From JBGOUJ01 sp041477005 (GTDB taxonomy: Bacteria > Acidobacteriota > Terriglobia > Bryobacterales > JACQDG01): DNA of 19,499 nt. Below are positions 6,683-13,059 of this stretch, piece after piece. The notes beneath the pieces are model-generated. The model did no database searches, had not been told where the DNA came from, and was given only the letters and a program-made list of their open reading frames with translations. A program made the translations under genes and the position numbers. Positions within the stretch are counted from its first letter, which is position 1; the number at the start of each line of letters is the position of its first letter. The DNA is taken from assembly GCA_041477005.1 (NCBI GenBank), contig JBGOUJ010000073.1, positions 1 through 19,499 on the forward strand, read 5' to 3'.

Positions 6683-7564
6683 TTGCAACCACGGATCGCA
6701 TCCTTTTTGAACTTTTGCAGGGTCGAAAAGGGCCTTGCAATGAACACTTTGGACGCCTACGGCCGGGATTTGGCGGCCCTCGAACGGCATTGCGCCGGGC
6801 AGGGGTGGGCGCTGGAAGAACTGACCTCGGAGCGGCTCCGCTTGTTTCTGGATTCGCGCTACAAGGCCCGGCTCAGCAGCCGCTCGATCGCCCGGCAGTT
6901 GGTCAGCATCCGCACCTTCTTCCTGTTTCTGATTCGGGAGGCGGTGGCGTCGGCTGACCCGACCGCCGAGATCACACCGCCGCGGCAGTGGAAGCGGCTG
7001 CCCAAGTATTTGAGCGCCGAGGAGGTGAGCCAACTGTTTTCCGTCCCGCAGGCGGCAACGCCGCTCGAGCTGCGTGACCGGGCCATGCTGGAGCTGCTCT
7101 ACGCTACCGGCCTGCGGGTCTCGGAGCTGGTGGGGGCCCGGTCGGCGGACCTCGATTCGGAGTTGGGGGTGTTGCGGACCTTGGGGAAGGGCAAAAAACA
7201 CAGGCTGGTGCCGGTTGGAAAGGCGGCGCTCCAGGCGATTGCAGCCTATGCTCCGGCGCGTCGGCAATTGCTGCACGGGAAGTCCTCCGAGTACTTGTTC
7301 GTGACGGCGCGGGGCGGGCCGCTGACGCGGCAGTCGTTCTGGCACCGGCTGCGCTTTTACGGCCGCAAGGCGGGCATTCGGCGGCCGCTAACGCCCCATG
7401 TGCTGCGGCACAGCTTCGCCACCCACTTGCTCGAGGGGGGGGCGGACCTGCGCAGCGTCCAGCTCATGCTCGGGCACGCCGACATCTCGACCACGCAGAT
7501 CTATACCCACGTGGTCCGCGAGCGGCTGCGCCAGGTCTTTGACCAGCATCATCCTCGGGCCTGA
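6683..7564 (+). CDS. XerC/XerD-type tyrosine recombinase
   Basis: A 293-residue site-specific recombinase of the Xer type, which in most bacteria resolves chromosome dimers at dif with FtsK. The N-terminal SAM-like domain (about 5-90) includes EKGLAMNTLDAYGRDL. The catalytic domain has Arg145 (ATGLRVSEL), Lys169 (GKGKKHRLVP), His239 and Arg242 (TPHVLRHSFATHLL), His265 (LGHADISTTQIYTH) and nucleophile Tyr274, all at spacings within two residues of E. coli XerD. The TTG start at 6683 gives the normal Xer length. The next gene begins 2 bp after the stop. No integrase-type N-terminal arm, phage genes or att-like repeats are nearby, so a housekeeping Xer is more likely than a mobile-element integrase. 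XerC or XerD identity cannot be decided here. Confidence 0.92.
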   Translation: MQPRIASFLNFCRVEKGLAMNTLDAYGRDLAALERHCAGQGWALEELTSERLRLFLDSRYKARLSSRSIARQLVSIRTFFLFLIREAVASADPTAEITPPRQWKRLPKYLSAEEVSQLFSVPQAATPLELRDRAMLELLYATGLRVSELVGARSADLDSELGVLRTLGKGKKHRLVPVGKAALQAIAAYAPARRQLLHGKSSEYLFVTARGGPLTRQSFWHRLRFYGRKAGIRRPLTPHVLRHSFATHLLEGGADLRSVQLMLGHADISTTQIYTHVVRERLRQVFDQHHPRA

Positions 7565-7566
7565 CG

Positions 7567-8802
7567 ATGAGTGACTATATCTTCCTGCTCCAGAGCCGGC
7601 TGAATCGGGACCAACTGGAGGTGCTGGTCCAGGTGCAGCGGGCCGCCGACCTGGCGCAGCTCCACCTGTTTCTGGCCGGCGGCGCCATCCGGGATCTGAT
7701 GGGCCACTTCCCGATTCGGGACCTGGATTTTTGCTTGGAAGGGCCGGCGCTGAAGTTGGTGCGGCAGCTCGATCAGCGGCTCTTTACCGTCCTTTCGGCC
7801 GACGAACATCGCCAGTCGGCCGAGCTGCTGTTCGGCGGGACGGTGACGCTCGAGATCTCCATGTGCCGCAAGGAGCACCACACCAAGACCGGCGGCCACC
7901 CGGGAATCACCCGCGCCACCATCCAGGACGATCTGCTCCGCCGGGACTTTACGGTCAACGCCATCGCCCTGTCGCTGAACCGGGCTTCGCGGGGGCTGAT
8001 GCTCGATCCCACGAACGGCTTGGCCGATATCGAGCGCAAAGAACTCCGGGCGGTGCATAATTACGGCTTCTTCGACGATCCGGCCCGGCTGCTGCGGCTG
8101 GTGCGGCTGCGCGCGCGCCTGAAGTACTCGCTGGAGCAGAGGACCGAGACCCAATATGCATCCGCCCGCGAGGCGGGCGTGGAGGAATACATTACTCCCC
8201 CGGCGCGGCTGCTGGAGTTGCGCCTGCTGGCCGCCGAGCCGGACGCGGCCGAGGCGGTCAAGGCCCTGAATACGGCGGGGCTGCTGCAGGTTGTCGAGCC
8301 GCATCTGCCCAAGAAGCTGGATCTGCCGGCTCTCGCCAGGCTCGATAAGAACCGCCGTCTGGTGGAAGCGGCCGGGCAACGGGTGGACAGCTTTGCTCCC
8401 TTCCTCTACTGCCTGACCAAGAAGCTCAGCTCCGCCGAGAAGACGAATCTGCGAACCCGTACCGGCATGCGCACCGCGGAAGCCGCCGGCTGGCGTGACC
8501 TCGAGAGCCGCGCCAAGAGTCTTCAGAAATTGCTGGTCTCCAAGCAAGCGGCGCAGAATTCCCGGCTTTACCGGCTGTTGCAATCCCAAGACCCTGCCGT
8601 GGCGCTGTTCCTTTTGGCGTTCTCGCCGCTGCAGCCGGTGCGCGACAAGGTCAAGACCTACTTCACCCAGCTTGAGCCCGTGGCGCGGGGCATACTAGAC
8701 CAGGAGGTCGAGACGGCCACGGGCGTGAAGCGCGAATTGCCCAAGTTTGCCGCGGCGCGGGAAGCGTACCTGGCGGCGCGGCTCGATAAGAAGGCCAAGT
8801 AG
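7567..8802 (+). CDS. tRNA nucleotidyltransferase / poly(A) polymerase family protein
   Basis: A 411-residue class II nucleotidyltransferase, the family that adds or repairs the tRNA 3' CCA or adds poly(A). The head domain has LAGGAIRDL (37-44), the metal-binding pair Asp52/Asp54 in IRDLDF, and LLRRDFTVNAIA (123-134). These are followed by DPTNGLADIERKELRAVH (147-164) and DDPARLLRLVRLRAR (170-184), matching the RNA and nucleotide-binding neck motifs. The C-terminal part (about 230-411) is alpha-helical and much less like model enzymes, and I see no HD domain. It starts 2 bp after the Xer stop, so the two are probably co-transcribed. CCA-adding, A-adding or CC-adding specificity cannot be read from this sequence by eye. 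Confidence 0.85.
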   Translation: MSDYIFLLQSRLNRDQLEVLVQVQRAADLAQLHLFLAGGAIRDLMGHFPIRDLDFCLEGPALKLVRQLDQRLFTVLSADEHRQSAELLFGGTVTLEISMCRKEHHTKTGGHPGITRATIQDDLLRRDFTVNAIALSLNRASRGLMLDPTNGLADIERKELRAVHNYGFFDDPARLLRLVRLRARLKYSLEQRTETQYASAREAGVEEYITPPARLLELRLLAAEPDAAEAVKALNTAGLLQVVEPHLPKKLDLPALARLDKNRRLVEAAGQRVDSFAPFLYCLTKKLSSAEKTNLRTRTGMRTAEAAGWRDLESRAKSLQKLLVSKQAAQNSRLYRLLQSQDPAVALFLLAFSPLQPVRDKVKTYFTQLEPVARGILDQEVETATGVKRELPKFAAAREAYLAARLDKKAK

Positions 8803-8808
8803 GGAAGC

Positions 8809-8825
8809 CTCCGGCGTGTTCGGAG
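8809..8825. terminator. Weak hairpin between convergent genes
   Basis: CTCCG (8809-8813) pairs with CGGAG (8821-8825) around a 7-base loop in the 39-bp gap between the nucleotidyltransferase and the minus-strand CBM9-like gene. The stem is short and has no U tract, so terminator function is tentative. Confidence 0.25.
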
Positions 8826-8841
8826 AAGCTGGATGCTTATC

Positions 8842-9714
8842 CTACCGGCGGATCCGCGGGGGGATGCCGCGGGGGCCTGCCATCAGCCACAGAACGCCCC
8901 ACTGGCGGATTTGGGTGCGGGTGTTTTTCGCGCCGGCGAACCACTGCTCGTGATAGAAGTGGAAGTGGTTTCCCTCGCCTTTTTCCTTCTCATCCAGGTC
9001 GCCCAAGGCGATGTTCAGGCCCATCTGGCGATTGCCCATCGAGGTGCTGTAGAAGCGGCCGGGCTCGACTTCCAGGCAGGGAGTGAAGTTGACGGCCCAC
9101 TCGATGACGTAGCCCTTGCCGCCGGGCTTGACGCGGACGGCGCACTCCTGGGAGCGGCTTAGTATCCATTTCTGATAGGTATTCCAGGCGGATTCGAGGC
9201 GGCGGGGCTCGCCTTCGAGCAGGCCGCCCACTCCCACGCCGCCCAGCCGCGACTTGGTGACGTTGCAGACCATCTGCCAGGACGTGCCGTCGCCGTGCGC
9301 TCCTTCGTCTTCCTTCCATTGGTTGGAGGCGTTGACGAGCAGCTCCATCTCGTCGCCGAACCAGGGGAAGCCGCGGCGGCTGAGCTCGTGGGCGAAGGAG
9401 TTTTCATCCGGCAGCCAGCGGGGCGTGTCGATGCCGTAGAGGACATCGTCGGTAATGTCGAAGGCGAAATAGAGGCGGCGGCCGTCGTGCTTGACCCAGC
9501 CGCGCAGGGCGAGATCCGTTTCGCTGGAGACCGAAGAGAATTGCGGTGTCCATTCCTGGACACCGGTGAAGGCCGTGGCGTCGGCCCATTCGCCAGGGCT
9601 GATGACGCCGTCGAGCGTGGGGGTCGTGCCGCGATAGGCGTAGAGACTCTGCGGGGACTCGCCCGCTCGGAGAGCGGCGGCGGAAAGCGCCAGGGCCAGC
9701 CAGACGATTCTCAT
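8842..9714 (-). CDS. Secreted protein with CBM9-like (carbohydrate-binding family 9) domain
   Basis: A 290-residue exported protein. Residues 1-17 are a signal peptide (RIVWLALALSAAALRAG), with cleavage probable around residue 17. The rest resembles the CBM9/DOMON-like beta-sandwich domain: TLDGVISPGEWADA (33-46) is the typical opening, followed by DLALRGWVKHDGRRLYFAFD, DVLYG, a FGDEMELLV strand and GYVIEWAVNF. In this family the domain binds sugars or haem-like ligands at the cell surface or in the periplasm. No catalytic domain is attached. The ATG at 9714 starts directly at the signal peptide. The gene converges on the nucleotidyltransferase gene with a 39-bp gap. Its ligand and cell-wall or outer-membrane location are not visible. 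Confidence 0.8.
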   Translation of the reverse strand: MRIVWLALALSAAALRAGESPQSLYAYRGTTPTLDGVISPGEWADATAFTGVQEWTPQFSSVSSETDLALRGWVKHDGRRLYFAFDITDDVLYGIDTPRWLPDENSFAHELSRRGFPWFGDEMELLVNASNQWKEDEGAHGDGTSWQMVCNVTKSRLGGVGVGGLLEGEPRRLESAWNTYQKWILSRSQECAVRVKPGGKGYVIEWAVNFTPCLEVEPGRFYSTSMGNRQMGLNIALGDLDEKEKGEGNHFHFYHEQWFAGAKNTRTQIRQWGVLWLMAGPRGIPPRIRR

Positions 9715-9790
9715 GAGGCTAGTGTAGCTTGGCCAGCCGGCGGGCGGCTCTGCAAGACGCTAACGGAATAACTTTCATGACACCAGTGGC

Positions 9791-9820
9791 TTGACCGCCT
9801 TCAAGAATTTAAGCTAGACT
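9791..9820 (+). promoter_or_regulatory. Predicted promoter of the toxin-antitoxin pair
   Basis: TTGACC (9791-9796), an 18-bp spacer and TAGACT (9815-9820). The -10 lies inside the palindrome 9814-9826, a layout expected of an autoregulated antitoxin. The transcript would start about 8 bases before the ATG at 9835, almost leaderless. Confidence 0.5.
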
Positions 9821-9826
9821 GTCTAG
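9814..9826. promoter_or_regulatory. Palindrome over the -10, probable antitoxin operator
   Basis: CTAGA (9814-9818), a 3-base centre CTG, then TCTAG (9822-9826). It overlaps the predicted -10 box of the Phd-type antitoxin gene. Antitoxins of this class bind such palindromes to repress their own operon; that this one does so is inferred. Confidence 0.55.
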
Positions 9827-9834
9827 ATAGAAAT

Positions 9835-10074
9835 ATGTGGCCGCTTGCCGAAGCCAAGAACAAGTTCAGCGAGATCGTCGAGAAGGCTCTCGCCGAGGGT
9901 CCACAATACGTCACCAAACACGGCCGCGAAGCCGTGGTGGTGGTCTCCGCAGCGGAATATAGAAAGCTCACGGGCCGGACCATCCGTTTCAAGGAATACT
10001 TGCGTTCGGGCGAGTCATTTGAGGACTTGGAGTTGGCGCGCGACCAGAGCCCGATCCGGGAAGTTGAGCTGTGA
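9835..10074 (+). CDS. Phd/YefM-type antitoxin
   Basis: A 79-residue antitoxin of a type II module: it neutralises the toxin and represses its own promoter. The N-terminus MWPLAEAKNKFSEIVEKAL and the VTKHGREAVVVVSAAEY segment (23-39) are typical of the Phd/YefM DNA-binding fold. The C-terminal FEDLELARDQSPIREVEL is an acidic tail suited to toxin binding. The ATG at 9835 is the first start of the frame; no ribosome binding site is visible, and the predicted transcript leader is very short. The toxin gene overlaps it by 4 bp (GTGA at 10071-10074). Confidence 0.88.
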   Translation: MWPLAEAKNKFSEIVEKALAEGPQYVTKHGREAVVVVSAAEYRKLTGRTIRFKEYLRSGESFEDLELARDQSPIREVEL

Positions 10075-10493
10075 GGGTCTTGCTGGACACCTGCGTCGTG
10101 GCCGAGCTGCGTCGGCCTCGACCACATCCTGCTGTCGTCTCGGCGGTGGCGGCGCTTCCGGACGACGATCTTTATCTGAGCGTCCTGACGCTCGGAGAAA
10201 TCTGCAAAGGAATTACCCTGCTCCCCGAGGGCGCAAAGCGCCGCGGACTGGAGGTCTGGCTGACCGGCCTGCAGACGCAGTTTTCCGACCGGCTGGTGGA
10301 CATCGACTCCCAGACCGCAGAGATCTGGGGTGCCGCGACGGCGCACGCCTCGCGAAGGGGCGCTGTCGTCCCGGCGATCGACGGCCTGATCGCGGCGCAG
10401 GCTATCCGGCACGGACTGACTGTGGCGACTCGGAATGTCACACACTTTCGGGAGGCGGGCGCATTGGTCTTGAATCCCTGGGGAGACGGGTAA
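10071..10493 (+). CDS. PIN-domain toxin (VapC/FitB-like ribonuclease)
   Basis: A 140-residue PIN-domain protein, in this family a metal-dependent RNase that acts as the toxin. Acidic metal-binding residues are visible at the expected places: Asp6 (VLLDTCVVAEL), Glu43 (LTLGEICKG) and Asp104 (PAIDGLIAAQA), with Asn122 of TRNVTHF near the end. The order and the DTxVVAELRRP opening are closer to FitB-like PIN proteins than to classical VapC. The GTG start overlaps the antitoxin stop by 4 bp. The C-terminal TRNVTHFREAGALVLNPW is the usual end of the family, so the gene looks intact. A small hairpin follows (10496-10516). Confidence 0.88.
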   Translation: MRVLLDTCVVAELRRPRPHPAVVSAVAALPDDDLYLSVLTLGEICKGITLLPEGAKRRGLEVWLTGLQTQFSDRLVDIDSQTAEIWGAATAHASRRGAVVPAIDGLIAAQAIRHGLTVATRNVTHFREAGALVLNPWGDG

Positions 10494-10495
10494 CC

Positions 10496-10516
10496 CGCCG
10501 GCATCACGAACCGGCG
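10496..10516. terminator. Hairpin just after the toxin gene
   Basis: CGCCGG (10496-10501) pairs with CCGGCG (10511-10516) across a 9-base loop, starting 3 bases after the toxin stop. There is no U run, so it could be an attenuator-like or factor-dependent end, or chance in GC-rich DNA. Confidence 0.3.
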
Positions 10517-10684
10517 AATGGTGCGCCGGCACCGAACCCTTGGGCGAGCGCGAGCGCCATGCGCAGGGCTTCGTCGCCGCCCGAGGTCAAAACCGGCCAC
10601 TTCGAGCGCCAGCATTCCACAATACCGCGGCGCGCCGCCGAGGTGACCCGCCCCGCGCGTGAGAAGGCCCGCCGCCCAGGCACA

Positions 10685-11185
10685 TCAGCCCCGGAAACGC
10701 GCCAGCCGTCGGGCGGCTTCTTCGATAGTGCCGCGGGACTTCGAAAACGTGAAGCGCAGGCGTTTGGGATTGCGCGTGGCGTAGGGATAGAAGACCGAGC
10801 CGGGGACGGCGGCGGCGCCGGCTTCGCGCAGCATCCGGTCGTGGAAATCCGTGTCGTTTTCGTCGGAGAGGCGAGAGTAGTCGCACCATAGGAAGTAAGA
10901 TCCGCCGGGATCGTAGTAGGTCAGGCCCGCCTGGACCAGGGCGCCGGCCAGGATCCGTTTGCGCTCCCAGTATTCGGCGCGGAGGCGATCGTAGAAGGAT
11001 TCCGGGAGATCGATGGCGCGAGCCAGGGCGATTTGGAAGGGATGTGGCGCGGTGACGGTGTGGAAGTCGTGCATCTTGCGGAGCTCGTTGGTGAGGGGCT
11101 CGTCGGCGACCAGATAGCCTACGCGCCAGCCGGTGACCGAATACGTCTTGCCCATTATAGACGGCGGGTGGACCCCATTTGACAA
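10685..11185 (-). pseudogene. C-terminal half of a class I/II PLP-dependent aminotransferase (5'-truncated)
   Basis: The open frame encodes 166 residues, of which about 155 match the C-terminal half of fold-type I aminotransferases (the kynurenine/methionine aminotransferase or aspartate aminotransferase-like group). GKTYSVTGWRVGYLVADEP holds the pyridoxal-phosphate lysine (codon at 11149-11147). PHPFQIALARAIDLPESFYD and the end RLRFTFSKSRGTIEEAARRL, with its substrate carboxylate-binding arginine, are also family blocks. Intact enzymes are about 390 residues, and the PLP-binding loops before the lysine are missing. Upstream of about 11155 the sequence no longer matches and reaches a TTG that overlaps the TTGACA of the ABC operon promoter, so the first codons are probably not real. 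A dead fragment is most likely; no N-terminal half is present elsewhere in the window. Confidence 0.82.
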
Positions 11186-11208
11186 AGCCCGCCGCAGTTC
11201 CCTATGAT
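11179..11208 (+). promoter_or_regulatory. Strong sigma70-type promoter of the Gld-like ABC operon
   Basis: A perfect -35 TTGACA (11179-11184), an 18-bp spacer and TATGAT (11203-11208, five of six consensus bases). Transcription would start near 11215, leaving about 35 nt before the ATG at 11251. It is the best promoter match in the window and lies right at the broken end of the aminotransferase fragment. Confidence 0.7.
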
Positions 11209-11250
11209 CGTTCTTAACCCTTTATTTTCAGTCTGGGACCGGGCAACGGC

Positions 11251-12258
11251 ATGATCAAAGTAGAAGGTCTGACGAAACGCTATGGCCGAACGACGGCCGT
11301 GGACCACATCAGTTTCGAAGTGCAAAAAGGACAGATCGTAGGGTTCCTGGGGCCGAACGGCGCCGGCAAGACCACCACCATGCGGGTGCTGACCTGTTTC
11401 CTGCCGCCGACCGAAGGCAAGGCAAGCGTGGCGGGTTACGACGTGGTGGAGCAGCCGCTGGAGGTGAAACGGCACATCGGCTATCTGCCGGAAACGCCGC
11501 CGCTTTATCCGGAGATGGAGGTCCATGAGTACCTGGCCTTCGCCGGCCGAATCAAGGGAGTGTCCAAGAGCGACATCGGCAAACGGGTCGCGGAAGTCCT
11601 CGAGCGTTGCGCCCTGGGTGACGTACGCACGAAGCTCATCAGCAAGCTCTCGCGCGGCTACCGGCAGCGGGTGGGCATCGCGCAGGCGCTGATCCACAAC
11701 CCGGACGTGCTGATCCTGGATGAGCCGACCGCGGGTCTCGATCCGAAGCAGATCATCGAGACGCGCAAATTGATCCATGAACTGTCGGGCGAGCACACCA
11801 TCATCCTCAGCACCCACATCCTGCCCGAGGTTTCGACCACCTGCCAACTGGTCATCATCATCAACCAGGGCAAGCTCGAGGCCATCGACACGCCGGAGAA
11901 CCTGACGGCGCGCCTGCAGGGCCACGAGACGATCTTCGTCGAGGTGGATGGCCCGGCGGACCAGGTGGCGGCGAAGATCGAGGCGCTCCCGGGCGTCAAC
12001 CGCGTGACGCGCAAGGATGGGCAGGCGGGACGCAACAGTTGGGAGATCGAGTCGGTCAAGGATCACAACATCCGCGGCGAGCTGGCGCGGGCGGTGGTCA
12101 CATCGGGCTGGGGCCTCCACGAGCTGCGGGCGGTGGGGCTGAGCCTGGAAGAGATCTTCCTCAAGCTGACTACTTCCGACAAGGGCGCCGAGCCCGCCGC
12201 GACGGAAAAGGCCGAGGCCGCAGAGGTGGAACAGAAAGCTACCGGAGGCGTATCGTGA
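11251..12258 (+). CDS. GldA-like ABC transporter ATP-binding protein
   Basis: A 335-residue ATPase of an ABC-2 exporter. It has Walker A GPNGAGKT (34-41), the signature LSRGYRQR (133-140), Walker B VLILDEP (153-159) with catalytic Glu158, the D-loop AGLDP and the switch His189 (ILSTHILPE). The KLSRGYRQRVGIAQAL form of the signature is characteristic of the GldA and related exporter ATPases. Residues from about 225 to 312 form the usual C-terminal domain, ending with LSLEEIFLKLTT, and the last 20 or so residues are an Ala/Glu-rich tail. The ATG at 11251 is the natural start. Its stop overlaps the permease GTG start (GTGA at 12255-12258). In Bacteroidota GldA works with GldF and GldG in gliding; here gliding is not implied by the sequence alone. 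Confidence 0.93.
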   Translation: MIKVEGLTKRYGRTTAVDHISFEVQKGQIVGFLGPNGAGKTTTMRVLTCFLPPTEGKASVAGYDVVEQPLEVKRHIGYLPETPPLYPEMEVHEYLAFAGRIKGVSKSDIGKRVAEVLERCALGDVRTKLISKLSRGYRQRVGIAQALIHNPDVLILDEPTAGLDPKQIIETRKLIHELSGEHTIILSTHILPEVSTTCQLVIIINQGKLEAIDTPENLTARLQGHETIFVEVDGPADQVAAKIEALPGVNRVTRKDGQAGRNSWEIESVKDHNIRGELARAVVTSGWGLHELRAVGLSLEEIFLKLTTSDKGAEPAATEKAEAAEVEQKATGGVS

Positions 12259-13025
12259 AAAACATCTGGGTGCTGGCGCGAAGGGAATTGAACGCGTACT
12301 TTGCCTCGCCGATCGCCTACATCGTGCTGGCGATGTTTGCGATCATTTTCGGCTACTTCTTCTACAGCGCAACGGCCATCTTTGTGAAATACAGCGTACA
12401 GTCGATGGGGCAGCGGGGAATGGCGCCGCCGATGAACCTGAACGACTTCATCATCCGGCCGCTGCTGATGAACGTCAGCGTGATCGCGCTATTCCTGCTG
12501 CCGATGATCACCATGCGGCTGTTCGCGGAGGAGAAGCGCAGCGGGACCATCGAGCTGCTGCTGACCTCGCCGCTGCGCGACATCGAGATCATCCTCGGCA
12601 AGTGGCTGGCGGCGATGCTGCTTTACCTTTGCCTGCTGGGCATCTCGGCCCTGGACGTCGCGTTTCTGTTCAAGTACGGCCAGCCGGATTGGAAGGCGCT
12701 GCTGGTGGGCTACCTGGGACTGACCCTGATGGGAGCGGCTTTCCTCGGCCTGGGGTCGTTCATCTCGACCCTGACCAAGAACCAGATCGTGGCGGCCAGT
12801 CTCACCTTCGGCTTGTTCCTGATGTTGTGGGTGCTGGACTGGGTGAACTCCTACTCGACCGGCACGGCGGGCAAGGTGGTCTCGTACCTTTCCATCACCA
12901 CCCATTTCGAATCGTTTGCCAAAGGCGTGCTCGATCTGAAGGACGCCGTCTACTACCTCTCGGTGATATTTCTGGGGATCTTCCTGACGCTGCGGTCCAT
13001 GGAATCGCTGCGGTGGAGAGCATAG
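12255..13025 (+). CDS. GldF-like ABC-2 type permease
   Basis: A 256-residue polytopic membrane protein and permease partner of the upstream ATPase. It opens with KNIWVLARRELNAYFASPIAYIVL, typical of GldF/ABC-2 permeases, and has hydrophobic segments at about 20-38, 71-88, 116-138, 149-171, 178-195 and 232-247. The cytoplasmic motif EEKRSGTIELLLTSPL (92-107) is a family hallmark. The frame is open further upstream within the ATPase gene, but the true start is the GTG at 12255, with GGAGG at 12244-12248 and a 4-bp overlap with the ATPase stop. An upstream start would only add residues encoded in the wrong frame of that gene. The next gene begins 28 bp downstream. Confidence 0.9.
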   Translation: MKNIWVLARRELNAYFASPIAYIVLAMFAIIFGYFFYSATAIFVKYSVQSMGQRGMAPPMNLNDFIIRPLLMNVSVIALFLLPMITMRLFAEEKRSGTIELLLTSPLRDIEIILGKWLAAMLLYLCLLGISALDVAFLFKYGQPDWKALLVGYLGLTLMGAAFLGLGSFISTLTKNQIVAASLTFGLFLMLWVLDWVNSYSTGTAGKVVSYLSITTHFESFAKGVLDLKDAVYYLSVIFLGIFLTLRSMESLRWRA

Positions 13026-13041
13026 AAGGGCAGTGTAGAGC

Positions 13042-13059
13042 GAAGAGTGAAGAGTGAAG
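13042..13059. repeat. 7-bp tandem repeat at the start of the GldG-like gene
   Basis: GAAGAGT is repeated twice and followed by GAAG. The units supply two equally placed ribosome-binding-like stretches, one for GTG 13054 and one for ATG 13063, so the exact start is ambiguous and could shift by slippage. Confidence 0.7.

Noticed and set aside
6683..7564. Xer gene as integrase of a mobile element
   Set aside because: No att-like repeats, tRNA gene, excisionase or phage genes; size and motifs fit a housekeeping Xer.
9835..11185. Defence or genomic island
   Set aside because: Only one toxin-antitoxin pair and a broken aminotransferase; no integrase, restriction or other defence gene, and base composition is like the neighbours.
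12039..12254. N-terminal extension of the ABC-2 permease frame
   Set aside because: It overlaps the ATPase coding frame, the translation is Gly/Arg-rich, and the GTG at 12255 with GGAGG upstream gives the standard permease N-terminus.
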